A model generated the notes under the pieces. That model saw only the letters and a list, made by a program, of their open reading frames with translations. It was not told the DNA's origin and did not search any database. 64,000 bases of DNA from Pseudobutyrivibrio xylanivorans DSM 14809 (lineage in GTDB: Bacteria > Bacillota > Clostridia > Lachnospirales > Lachnospiraceae), in NCBI RefSeq assembly GCF_900141825.1, contig NZ_FQYQ01000015.1, positions 1 to 64,000 on the forward strand, in the 5' to 3' direction. Below, in pieces: positions 8,334-16,141 of the stretch. A program made the translations under genes and the position numbers. The stretch's first letter is position 1; the number at the start of each line of letters is the position of its first letter.

Positions 8334-9469
8334 GATATCTACTTTTGCTGAAAAGGTTTTTCAGAAAGAAAAGTTACATATTGATGCTTCTTTTGGTGCC
8401 ACTCATGGTATTTCTTCTGAAGACAGTGGGGCATGGACAGAATAGTGTCATGTCCATTGGAGTCTTTATACCAGGAGAAGATGCCAGCTCTCAGGCATTA
8501 AGAGAAAAGCTTGAACATGAAACTGGTGCTATTCAATACTTTTTTTATGATTCTAAAGAAGAGTTGCAAACTGATGTGGCAAATCAGACGCTCACAGAAG
8601 GCTGGCTCGTGCCGGAAGATTTAGATTTAATGGTGCAGCAGCTGGCATCAAATCAATTTCCGTCAGAGCGTGTGCAGGTGATAATACGAGAATCGGGACT
8701 TTCTCACCTGCTTGGAAAAGAGATTATCTGCAGCAGAATCTATCCATCAGTGGCAAAGCAGCTTCTGATTAACTATGTACGTTCTAGCTTTTCGCAAGGA
8801 CAGCTTTCTGCGGATGAGCTAGCAAAATTAGAAAAGAGTTTCGATGCTTATGGTCTTTCTGGCAGCCTTTTTAAAGCAAGCTATATGGATTCTTCTGAGA
8901 TGAATGATACTCCAGTAATCCTAATGCCACTTCGAGGAATTCTTGCTATGTGGCTGATGCTTTGCGGAATAGCTACCTCTATGTACTATCTGGAGGATCA
9001 GGAGAACGGTCTTTTCATCTGGTGGCATACGAAGATTAGATTTTTCAGAGACCTTGGCTATTATGCTGTGGCTTTTTTTGCTCCATCTATTATTACTGTA
9101 ATCAGCCTTATCTATAGTGGTAGCTTTACAACCTTGGCAAAAGAGCTTCCTGCCTTGGTTTTATATGCATTGTCAACTATTTTTTTCTCTATGGCTTTAC
9201 GTCTAATTGGACCTGGCAAGAAGTTTTTAGGAATGTTAACTCCAGTTTTAATTATACTATCTACATTGCTATCGCCAGTGTTTGTAGACCTTAAGCAACT
9301 AAGGCAAATTCAAAAATGCTGCCCGGCATTTCATTACCTGAGCAGCATTCATGATTCGTATTATTTAGTTACCTTACTTATTTATACGATACTCCTTGGG
9401 GGTCTTGTTGTACTTCTCCTTAAATTTTCTATTAAAGTGCGACAGGTTCTCAAAGCCGACCTGCTGTGA
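8330..9469 (+). CDS. ABC-2 type transporter permease (second subunit)
   Basis: A 379-residue protein with an N-terminal helix (SYILMLLLVPLMVFLLKTVG), an extracytoplasmic domain to about residue 195, and five helices, the last being LVTLLIYTILLGGLVVLLL at residues about 345-363. It starts inside the stop of the first permease (ATGA). Its last 96 bases run antisense through the 3' end of the convergent araC gene, so its terminal helix and tail are encoded opposite the regulator's DNA-binding helices. Both frames look genuine: the helix is needed for normal ABC-2 topology, and the AraC C terminus is canonical. No terminator is visible in the overlap. Confidence 0.78.
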   Translation: MRYLLLLKRFFRKKSYILMLLLVPLMVFLLKTVGHGQNSVMSIGVFIPGEDASSQALREKLEHETGAIQYFFYDSKEELQTDVANQTLTEGWLVPEDLDLMVQQLASNQFPSERVQVIIRESGLSHLLGKEIICSRIYPSVAKQLLINYVRSSFSQGQLSADELAKLEKSFDAYGLSGSLFKASYMDSSEMNDTPVILMPLRGILAMWLMLCGIATSMYYLEDQENGLFIWWHTKIRFFRDLGYYAVAFFAPSIITVISLIYSGSFTTLAKELPALVLYALSTIFFSMALRLIGPGKKFLGMLTPVLIILSTLLSPVFVDLKQLRQIQKCCPAFHYLSSIHDSYYLVTLLIYTILLGGLVVLLLKFSIKVRQVLKADLL

Positions 9470-10246
9470 AATATCAAGAATATTATCTTCTGTAGACAGA
9501 AGCAGGCGGGCAGCCATGGATAATCTGTAATCATTTAAATAAGTAATAAAGCTGACACCGAAGGTATCTTTGAAAAATCTCATAAAGTGGGATTCTGAGA
9601 AGCCGGCCCTGTCAGCCATTTCAGCTACAGTCATTTGCTCACTATAGTGAAGCTCTACATATTTAATAACAGGCTTCAGCTTGTCGATTCTGCGGATGCT
9701 TGAGGCATCCCTTTTTTCTTCATATAAAGTAACTAGATCAAAAAGCATTAGATAAAGGTTTCCCTTTATGGCTAAACCCCAGGCGCCCTCACGGTGGCCG
9801 GAAATATTGTCATTGCTATCTAAATACTTTCGTACACTCTCGTAGCCAGGGACTCCCTGCTTAAAAATCTTAGGAACTTGTACTGCATTTTCAAAAAACG
9901 GAAGCAGAAAAGTATCATAGAAGTCATCCATAGAAGAGGAGAAAATCTTTCCATCGAAAAGAATATTCTCATATTCCATGGAATCATCTTTGTTCTGAAA
10001 GATGCCATGAACGATGCCAGGAATAATAAATGCAATATCCCCACTGTTCACTGTATGTTCATCTCCATCGATTACAATAACCCCTGAACCCTTCTTTATA
10101 TAAATGAATTCCACATCCTCGTGCCAGTGAAGTGGCACACTTTCAAAGTCTAGTGGGATGGTACAAGGGTAAGTGTTATACGCTATGTTGTAGTCAAAGT
10201 GACTAACGTTTTCATGTATGGCTTGATACTCGTTTATATTAATCAT
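9374..10246 (-). CDS. AraC-family transcriptional regulator with cupin sensor domain
   Basis: A 290-residue regulator. The N-terminal cupin/AraC-binding domain is at about residues 20-160 (HWHEDVEFIYIKKGSG, GDIAFIIPGIVHGI). The C-terminal double helix-turn-helix is at about 190-290, with MTVAEMADRAGFSESHFMRFFK, then ILDISQQVGFENLSHFNRKFK and the closing YNKTPKEYR. Such proteins usually sense sugars. It is divergent from glycogen phosphorylase, so it may control glgP, or the ABC operon it converges on. No Shine-Dalgarno precedes the ATG. A TTGCGT/TACTAT promoter lies so close that the transcript may start at the ATG itself. Confidence 0.92.
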   Translation of the reverse strand: MININEYQAIHENVSHFDYNIAYNTYPCTIPLDFESVPLHWHEDVEFIYIKKGSGVIVIDGDEHTVNSGDIAFIIPGIVHGIFQNKDDSMEYENILFDGKIFSSSMDDFYDTFLLPFFENAVQVPKIFKQGVPGYESVRKYLDSNDNISGHREGAWGLAIKGNLYLMLFDLVTLYEEKRDASSIRRIDKLKPVIKYVELHYSEQMTVAEMADRAGFSESHFMRFFKDTFGVSFITYLNDYRLSMAARLLLSTEDNILDISQQVGFENLSHFNRKFKEKYNKTPKEYRINK

Positions 10247-10252
10247 AGCAGA

Positions 10253-10282
10253 ATAGTATCACTTTTTAGCAGTATTACGCAA
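10253..10282 (-). promoter_or_regulatory. Predicted SigA-type promoter of the araC-like gene
   Basis: Read on the minus strand: TTGCGT (10282-10277), 18-base spacer, TACTAT (10258-10253) with an upstream TGA extended -10. Only six bases separate the -10 from the ATG at 10246, so the predicted transcription start coincides with the start codon and no Shine-Dalgarno is present. Confidence 0.5.
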
Positions 10283-10335
10283 GAATAATCGTAAGAAACC
10301 GCAGTATACTCTTAGTGAATTAAGATTGAGAAACA

Positions 10336-10475
10336 GAGATGCACTTATAATCTTGGCAAGCGCGAGCAAGGGGGCACCATACAGTACATGGGATGGGGCC
10401 CACGCCGGCGGGGGGACCCATGTGCTGATATGGGGGATGCCTTGCGGGAGCATGTAAAACTAGGAGGTGCATCTC
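10336..10475 (+). ncRNA. Candidate structured RNA element, copy 1 (glgP leader)
   Basis: The element is closed by a perfect 9-bp stem GAGATGCAC (10336-10344) / GTGCATCTC (10467-10475). Inside is the core TCTTGGCAAGCGCGAGCAAG (10351-10370), a long variable hairpin (CCATACAG at 10377-10384 with CTGATATGG at 10425-10433, and ACATGGG 10386-10392 with CCCATGT 10417-10423), then CTTGCGGGAGC (10441-10451), which can pair with GCAAG in the first core. Both core strings recur identically in copy 2 at 19585, while the closing stem and hairpin sequences differ but still pair. It lies in the glgP leader, with AGGAGG at 10462-10467 beside the closing stem. I do not recognise the class; a riboswitch-like control element is inferred. 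Confidence 0.6.
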
Positions 10476-10497
10476 ATGATTAACAAGGAGGATAAAA

Positions 10498-12747
10498 ATG
10501 ACAGCAAATGAGTACATCAAGGTAAGATTTGGTCGCCACATGGACCAGTGTACAAATGAGGAGATTTACATCGGTCTTTTGGAGTATGTAAAGGATAAGG
10601 CCAAGGACAGAGAAATTAAGGGCGGAAAGAAGAAGCTCTACTACATCAGTGCAGAGTTCCTTATCGGAAAGCTTCTTTCAAACAACTTAATTAACCTTGG
10701 TCTTTATGATGAGGTTAAGGCAGAGCTTGAAGCTTGCGGAAAGTCACTTGCAGAGATTGAGGAAATCGAGGTTGAGCCTTCACTTGGTAACGGTGGTCTT
10801 GGAAGACTTGCAGCTTGCTTCCTTGATTCAATCGCAACACTTGGTCTTAATGGTGATGGCGTAGGTCTTGCATATCACATGGGCCTTTTCAAGCAGGTGT
10901 TTGAGAACAATCTTCAGAACGAGGTTCCAAACCCATGGATGTCTGAACACAGCTGGATGACAAAGACAGACAAGACATACAAGGTAGATTTCGGCGGATT
11001 CAATGTTCAGTCAAGAATGTACGATATCGACGTAACAGGTTACGATTCAGTATCTACAAAGCTTCACCTTTTCGATGTTGAAACAGTAGATGAGAGCATT
11101 ATTAAGGATGGAATCAACTTCGATAAGGGTGAGTTCACAAAGAACCTTACACTTTTCCTTTATCCAGATGATTCAGATGATAATGGTAGATTACTTCGTG
11201 TATATCAGCAGTATTTCATGGTAAGTAACGCAGCTCAGCTCATCTTAGATGAGGCAGTTGAAAAGGGTTCAAACCTCTACGACCTTGCTGATTACGCAGT
11301 TATTCAGATAAATGATACACATCCATCAATGGTTATCCCTGAGCTTATTCGACTCCTTCAGATTCGTGGGCTTACAATGGACGAGGCTATTGATGTGGTT
11401 TCTAAGTGTACTGCTTATACAAACCACACAATCCTCGCAGAAGCTCTCGAAAAGTGGCCAATCCACTTCATGATGAAGGCTGTTCCACAGCTCATGCCTA
11501 TAATTCGCGAGCTCCACAACAGAATCGCAAAGAAAGTAAGTGACCCAGACGTAGCCATTATCAAGGACGACCTTGTACACATGGCACACATGGATATCCA
11601 CTATGGTATCTCAATCAACGGTGTTGCTGCACTTCACACAGAGATTCTTAAGGAGACAGAGCTTAACAAGTTCTACAAGCTCTACCCAGAGAAGTTCAAC
11701 AACAAGACAAACGGTATCACATTCCGCCGTTGGTTATTATATTGCAACCCAGAGCTTGCAAAGCTTATCGAGGAGCTTATCGGACCAGGCTTCAAGAAGG
11801 ACGCTACAGAGCTTAAGAAGCTTGAGCAGTTTATGAATGATGATGCAGTTGTTCAGAAGTTCCTTGATGTAAAGAACACAAGAAAGACAGTTCTCAAGAA
11901 CTACCTTGCAAAGACACAGGGAATCGAAATCGACGACAACTCTGTTTACGATATTCAGATTAAGAGACTTCATGAGTACAAGCGTCAGCAGATGAATGCA
12001 CTCTACGTAATTAATAAGTACTTTGAGATTAAGGAAGGCAAGAAGCCAGCTCGTCCAATCACTGTAATCTTTGGTGCAAAGGCAGCTCCAGCTTACGTTA
12101 TCGCAAAGGATATCATTCACCTTATCCTCTGCTTACAGGAAATCATCGCAAAGGATCCAGAGGTAAGCCCATACCTTAAGGTTGTTATGGTAGAAAACTA
12201 CAACGTAACACTTGCTGAGAAGCTTATCCCAGCTTGCGATATTCACGAGCAGATTTCACTTGCATCTAAGGAGGCATCTGGTACTTCTAATATGAAGTTC
12301 ATGCTTAACGGTGCAGTTGCTATCGGTACAATGGATGGTGCAAACGTAGAGATGCACGATTTTGTAGGTGATGATAACATCTACATCTTCGGCGAGGATT
12401 CAGACACAGTAATCAAGCGCTATGCAGACGCATCTTATGTATCACGCGACTATTATGAGAAGGATGCTAACCTTAAGAAGTGCGTAGACTTTATCGTATC
12501 TGACAAGCTTATGGAAGTAGGTCAGAAGGAGAACCTTGAGCGTCTTTATAATGAGCTCCTTAACAAGGACTGGTTCATGACATTCCCAGATTTCAAGGAT
12601 TACTGCGAGACAAAAGAAAAGGCTTACAAGGAATTCGAGAACCGCACAGAGTGGGGCCGCAAGATGATTAAGAACATCGCCAACGCAGGATTCTTCTCAA
12701 GCGACCGTACAATTGCTCAGTACAACGAAGATATCTGGAAATTATAA
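10498..12747 (+). CDS. glgP: Glycogen/starch/maltodextrin phosphorylase
   Basis: A 749-residue PLP enzyme of GT35 that releases glucose-1-phosphate from alpha-1,4-glucans in the cytoplasm. It has [20 protein letters not shown] near residue 95 (the standard GT35 block), QINDTHPSM near residue 270 and the PLP-binding Lys600 in [14 protein letters not shown]. It is somewhat shorter than the roughly 800-residue enzymes of enterobacteria, with the N-terminal regulatory region reduced. A strong AAGGAGG site precedes the ATG. Upstream is a structured RNA candidate and the divergent AraC-type sensor. Codon use is strongly biased, which suggests high expression. No other glg genes are adjacent. Confidence 0.95.
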   Translation: MTANEYIKVRFGRHMDQCTNEEIYIGLLEYVKDKAKDREIKGGKKKLYYISAEFLIGKLLSNNLINLGLYDEVKAELEACGKSLAEIEEIEVEPSLGNGGLGRLAACFLDSIATLGLNGDGVGLAYHMGLFKQVFENNLQNEVPNPWMSEHSWMTKTDKTYKVDFGGFNVQSRMYDIDVTGYDSVSTKLHLFDVETVDESIIKDGINFDKGEFTKNLTLFLYPDDSDDNGRLLRVYQQYFMVSNAAQLILDEAVEKGSNLYDLADYAVIQINDTHPSMVIPELIRLLQIRGLTMDEAIDVVSKCTAYTNHTILAEALEKWPIHFMMKAVPQLMPIIRELHNRIAKKVSDPDVAIIKDDLVHMAHMDIHYGISINGVAALHTEILKETELNKFYKLYPEKFNNKTNGITFRRWLLYCNPELAKLIEELIGPGFKKDATELKKLEQFMNDDAVVQKFLDVKNTRKTVLKNYLAKTQGIEIDDNSVYDIQIKRLHEYKRQQMNALYVINKYFEIKEGKKPARPITVIFGAKAAPAYVIAKDIIHLILCLQEIIAKDPEVSPYLKVVMVENYNVTLAEKLIPACDIHEQISLASKEASGTSNMKFMLNGAVAIGTMDGANVEMHDFVGDDNIYIFGEDSDTVIKRYADASYVSRDYYEKDANLKKCVDFIVSDKLMEVGQKENLERLYNELLNKDWFMTFPDFKDYCETKEKAYKEFENRTEWGRKMIKNIANAGFFSSDRTIAQYNEDIWKL

Positions 12748-12750
12748 ATA

Positions 12751-12833
12751 GCTAGTAGCTATCAAGCTCTGTGTATTGCACAAGGAGCCAATCTCGCGAC
12801 GGTGCAATATCCAGGCTTGAGAGCGTAACTAGC
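12751..12833 (+). ncRNA. Long covarying hairpin element, copy A
   Basis: Beginning 3 bases after the glgP stop are three nested stems: GCTAGT (12751-12756)/ACTAGC (12828-12833); GCTATCAAGC (12758-12767)/GCTTGAGAGC (12815-12824, one mismatch); TATTGCAC (12774-12781)/GTGCAATA (12802-12809). The apical segment holds AAGGAGCC. Copy B at 16716 has the same outer stem and a middle stem changed on both strands, which preserves pairing. It could be a 3'-UTR RNA or a small palindromic mobile repeat. It lies just before the promoter of the next gene. Confidence 0.55.
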
Positions 12834-12835
12834 GG

Positions 12836-12864
12836 TTGAAATAGTACTGGAGACATGTTAAAAT
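12836..12864 (+). promoter_or_regulatory. Predicted SigA promoter of the 12910 gene
   Basis: TTGAAA (12836-12841), 17-base spacer, TAAAAT (12859-12864) with an extended TGT before the -10. It starts two bases after the copy A hairpin ends, and the ATG at 12910 has a GTAGGAGG site. Confidence 0.65.
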
Positions 12865-12909
12865 ACCACTTAGTGTGGCCCTAGTGGGCTTAGGTAGGAG
12901 GATATTTTA

Positions 12910-13389
12910 ATGAGCACAGGAATTATCGTTTTGCTTGTAATCCTGGTAGTAATGATTGCAGCATTGGTTGCTCTTTACTTCATGGGTAAGAAGGCACAGA
13001 CACGTCAGGAAGAGCAGAGAGCTCAGATGGAAGCTGTAGCACAGCAGGTGTCTATGCTTATCATTGATAAGAAGCGCTTAAAAATGAAGGATTCAGGTCT
13101 CCCAGAGGCAGTTATCTCAGCTACACCATGGTATGCTAAGAATTCTAAGATACCAGTTGTTAAGGCTAAGGTTGGCCCACAGATGATGACACTCATCTGC
13201 GATGCAGAGATTTTCGACGAGATGCCAATTAAGAAGGAAGTAAAGGCTACAGTTTCTGGTCTTTACATCACAAAGGTTCGTGGTCTTCGAGGTGGAAACG
13301 CACCAGTTGATACTAAGAAGAAAAAGGGCCTCAGAGCATGGGCATTAAACAAGCGCAAAGAGCTTGAAGCTGAAAGCAAAAAGAAGTAA
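12910..13389 (+). CDS. Conserved small membrane-anchored protein of unknown function
   Basis: 159 residues. One N-terminal transmembrane helix (IIVLLVILVVMIAALVALYFMG, residues 5-26) is followed by a basic coiled stretch (KKAQTRQEEQRAQMEAVAQQV) and a soluble domain of about 85 residues (PWYAKNSKIPVVKAKVGPQMMTL, then TVSGLYITKVRGLRGG), ending in a lysine-rich tail. Topology suggests a cytoplasmic body tethered to the membrane. I do not recognise a named domain; proteins of this shape are common in Lachnospiraceae. It has its own promoter and a terminator, so it is monocistronic. Confidence 0.75.
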   Translation: MSTGIIVLLVILVVMIAALVALYFMGKKAQTRQEEQRAQMEAVAQQVSMLIIDKKRLKMKDSGLPEAVISATPWYAKNSKIPVVKAKVGPQMMTLICDAEIFDEMPIKKEVKATVSGLYITKVRGLRGGNAPVDTKKKKGLRAWALNKRKELEAESKKK

Positions 13390-13417
13390 AATTTAATTTG
13401 ATATTTGAATCTTTAGA

Positions 13418-13450
13418 AAAGTGTGTCTTTTATGTGACACACTTTTTTAT
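13418..13450 (+). terminator. Intrinsic terminator
   Basis: A perfect 10-bp stem AAAGTGTGTC (13418-13427)/GACACACTTT (13436-13445) with an 8-base loop, then a T-rich tail. It ends the single-gene unit of the 159-residue protein. Confidence 0.88.
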
Positions 13451-13509
13451 TTTAGTGAAAAATGTTAGACTATTCTTGATATTTGTTGGCAATTAAGGGG
13501 GAAAAGAGA

Positions 13510-14361
13510 ATGAAGAAAATACAATTGCGAGTTGTCTTGTCCGTTATGGTTTTCGGCGCTGTGCTGGCACTGTCTCCCAAGCTAACTGCAAAGGCGGCTT
13601 ATAATGATGAACTTTTGGCATGTTCTAAGATTTTTGATGCTGATTATTATGCAACCATGTATCCAGATGTTGGGGCGGCATCTAACGGTAACAAGCTATG
13701 GCTTTTAAACCATTATTTGCGCTGTGGAATATATGAGGGAAGAAATGCATCTGCAACCTTCAATGCCACAGATTACAAGAATAAGAATGCTGATTTGGTA
13801 GCGATTTATGGAGATTATCTGCCAGGCTATGTATTCCATTATGCTAATGCTGGATTCGCAGAGGGCAGAGATGGAACACCAGCTACAGGTACTGAATTAG
13901 AAGTTCCAGCAACCTATAAATTGCTGGGCACATACGCCACAGAATATGATCCTGAGGCAGCCCGTGGTACAAACATCCAGATTGCAGCATCACATGTAAA
14001 TGGAACTGTTGTGGCTCCAGGCCAGACCTTCTCAGCAAATAAGGCAATCGGCCCTAGAACCTATGCAAACGGATTTGTTGATGCTCCAGTATTCATTAAT
14101 AAGGAACATGCAATTGGAGTCGGCGGAGGTGTTTGTCAGGTATCATCAACAATTTATGCTGCTATGAAGGTAGCAGGAATTAACGCTACAGAAAGACACC
14201 CGCATTCTCTCCCAGTGTATTATTTACCAGAGGGATGGGATGCGACAATTTCAGGAAACTCTTTAGATTTAAAATTTAAAAATACATATGGCAAAAATGT
14301 CGTAGTTTACGAAATTGCAGGTGGTGGCATACTTACTGCGGCGTTATATTTAGAAAACTAA
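13510..14361 (+). CDS. Secreted VanW-domain protein with two short N-terminal repeats
   Basis: 283 residues from the ATG at 13510, which has an AAGGGGGAAAAG site upstream; a longer frame from 13483 lacks one. A signal peptide (residues about 1-30, ending near AKAA) is followed by two approximately 40-residue repeats of the FDADYYATMYPDV...HYLRCGIYEGR type. A VanW-like domain follows at about 140-283: APGQTFSANKAIGPRTYANGF, then GVGGGVCQVSSTIYAA with its conserved Cys, and ERHPHSLPV. VanW domains resemble the L,D-transpeptidase-associated cores of Gram-positive envelope proteins, and their activity is uncertain. It probably acts at the cell wall. It lies between a terminator and the GGDEF gene. 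Confidence 0.82.
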   Translation: MKKIQLRVVLSVMVFGAVLALSPKLTAKAAYNDELLACSKIFDADYYATMYPDVGAASNGNKLWLLNHYLRCGIYEGRNASATFNATDYKNKNADLVAIYGDYLPGYVFHYANAGFAEGRDGTPATGTELEVPATYKLLGTYATEYDPEAARGTNIQIAASHVNGTVVAPGQTFSANKAIGPRTYANGFVDAPVFINKEHAIGVGGGVCQVSSTIYAAMKVAGINATERHPHSLPVYYLPEGWDATISGNSLDLKFKNTYGKNVVVYEIAGGGILTAALYLEN

Positions 14362-14374
14362 TTCAAAAATGTGG

Positions 14375-14403
14375 TGGAAATATAACTTAGTCTATGGTAT
14401 ACT
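14375..14403 (+). promoter_or_regulatory. Predicted promoter of the TPR-GGDEF gene
   Basis: TGGAAA (14375-14380), 17-base spacer, TATACT (14398-14403) with an extended TGG. The -10 falls inside the longest possible reading frame (ATG at 14394), so transcription would begin near 14410 and the real start codon must lie downstream, probably 14433. Confidence 0.4.
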
Positions 14404-14432
14404 ATCCGAGTTATTTGGATTTATACGCGAGG

Positions 14433-16064
14433 ATGATAGTTTTGAATGATGTTTTATTAAGCAAAAAATCACCAGAAGTGGTGGAGCTTATTAAACAGAT
14501 GGAGGCTGTTCGCAAGAAAGATAACGAGAAATATGTTGATCTTGCGTGCGATTTGTTTGATATGGCTCAAGAGGAGGGCAACGAAGATTTGCGTAATTTT
14601 GCCAGTTGTACACTTGGCGATGCGCTTTGTCAGAATAACGAGTTCTCTCAGGCAGTTTATTATCTTTCTGCAGGATTGCAGGGTATAATAAACACTGATG
14701 AATATCGTTTGATTTGTCGTTGCTACAATGAAATGGGAATCATTATGCGGAGTGAGGGCCATTTCATTACAAGTCAGGAAAATTACATAAACAGTATAGA
14801 TATGGCCAGAGCCCATCGTATGTATTTTCAGGAAGCAATAGCTTGTGGTAACTTTGCTTCTCTTTGTGAGGAAATGGGTGCGAGAAATGAGGCTCTTGAA
14901 TATCATTACAGAGCAATTGAATGTTGCCAGTTTATTGAGGATGAGAATTTAAAAAATGTTCTTTTAGTAGCTGAGTATGCTCAGCTTACAAAGCTTTATA
15001 TTTACAAGGGCGACCTAATACAGGCCAAGACCATTCTTGACGAGATGAATCGACTTGATAGGGAATATCCAGATGAGGATAATTTCTTTGCGGCATCCTT
15101 AGCCAGATGGTATTATTACGATTCTATAAAGGAACGTGAGCTTTCAGAAAAATACAAGGATGACTGCGTTAGGGCATTTTATGCACTTAAAGATGTGGTT
15201 GTATTCTTTGATGAAATTGAAGCGCTTGTACTTCTTTTATTAGAAAAAAGAGCATATGTAGAGCTTGAAAAAATCTTCGAGCATATTGATTTGAAGGCAG
15301 CGGAAGATGAGGTAGTCAATATCAGACTGCGCTTAGAAAGCTGGAAAATCAAAATGTACGAAGCTATTGATGATAGGGTTAAGATAGCACAGAGCTGTTA
15401 TAACTACTATAGATATGATTCAATTAAGAGCCGTACAAACAGAAAGTCCTTCACAACAACACTTCGACTTAAGACTGAGCTGGTTCAGCAGAAGACAAAG
15501 AATCTGTTCCTTTCAGCCCAGGCAGAGACTGATTCACTTACAGGTCTTGCCAACAGAATGAAGCTCAATAACGTTATCGATGAGCTTTTCATGATGGCGT
15601 CAGAAAAGGGTCAGAAGCTCGGTGTTGAGATGATGGACGTGGATTTCTTTAAGCAGGTTAACGATAACTACGGTCATGCTAAGGGTGATCAGCTTTTAGC
15701 GGCAATGGGGCGTGGATTTAGAGAGATTAACGACGAGTTCGAAAAAGTCTTCGTTGCCCGTTACGGTGGTGACGAGTTCATCCTGTACTATTACGATATG
15801 GAAGATGATGAGATTATTGTGGTGTCTGACAGAATCCGTGATATGGTTGCCAAGATTGGTAAGGAGCTTGAAATTGATAAGATTTCCGTTTCGCAGGGAA
15901 TAGTAAACAGAGTTCCAGAGCCAGCTAACAGAGCGTGGGATTATCTTAATGCGGCAGATTTTGCTCTTTACTATGTAAAGGAAAATGGAAAGAATAATGT
16001 GAAGCTTATTCACAATGTTTATGAGCTGGAAAACTATTTTGACAGCGTGTTCAAGAAAGATTAA
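14433..16064 (+). CDS. TPR-repeat diguanylate cyclase (GGDEF)
   Basis: About 543 residues from ATG 14433; the frame opens at ATG 14394, but a predicted -10 box lies inside that extension. TTG 14442, 8 bases after AGGA, is another candidate. Residues about 1-360 are helical tetratricopeptide-like repeats (ASCTLGDALCQNNEFSQAVYYL, CYNEMGIIMRSEGHFITSQENY). The GGDEF domain occupies about 370-540, with DSLTGLANRMKLN, DVDFFKQVNDNYGH and the active site RYGGDEF (GGDEF at 445-449). It would make cyclic di-GMP from GTP. The RxxD inhibitory site expected just before RYGG is absent. No transmembrane segment, so it is a cytoplasmic sensor, perhaps binding a partner through the repeats. Confidence 0.88.
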   Translation: MIVLNDVLLSKKSPEVVELIKQMEAVRKKDNEKYVDLACDLFDMAQEEGNEDLRNFASCTLGDALCQNNEFSQAVYYLSAGLQGIINTDEYRLICRCYNEMGIIMRSEGHFITSQENYINSIDMARAHRMYFQEAIACGNFASLCEEMGARNEALEYHYRAIECCQFIEDENLKNVLLVAEYAQLTKLYIYKGDLIQAKTILDEMNRLDREYPDEDNFFAASLARWYYYDSIKERELSEKYKDDCVRAFYALKDVVVFFDEIEALVLLLLEKRAYVELEKIFEHIDLKAAEDEVVNIRLRLESWKIKMYEAIDDRVKIAQSCYNYYRYDSIKSRTNRKSFTTTLRLKTELVQQKTKNLFLSAQAETDSLTGLANRMKLNNVIDELFMMASEKGQKLGVEMMDVDFFKQVNDNYGHAKGDQLLAAMGRGFREINDEFEKVFVARYGGDEFILYYYDMEDDEIIVVSDRIRDMVAKIGKELEIDKISVSQGIVNRVPEPANRAWDYLNAADFALYYVKENGKNNVKLIHNVYELENYFDSVFKKD

Positions 16065-16080
16065 AATATGTAATTAATTA

Positions 16081-16109
16081 GACAGAAGGTAGTTTACTTG
16101 CCTTCTGTC
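16081..16109 (+). terminator. Hairpin, probable terminator
   Basis: GACAGAAGG (16081-16089) pairs perfectly with CCTTCTGTC (16101-16109) across an 11-base loop. The tail AATTTATG is a poor T-tract, so termination would be weak. Confidence 0.5.
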
Positions 16110-16141
16110 AATTTATGTAAGGGGAAAAGGGAAATAATTTT

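Noticed and set aside
10336-10475. Known riboswitch identity (c-di-GMP I/II, SAM, glycine, THF, ydaO) or HDV-like ribozyme
   Set aside because: Consensus strings of those classes, as I remember them, are absent, and the helix order does not fit an HDV-like double pseudoknot.
10259-10541. Minus-strand frames of 64 and 73 codons in the glgP leader
   Set aside because: They read through the structured RNA element and the glgP start, lack ribosome-binding sites and give Pro/His-rich nonsense.
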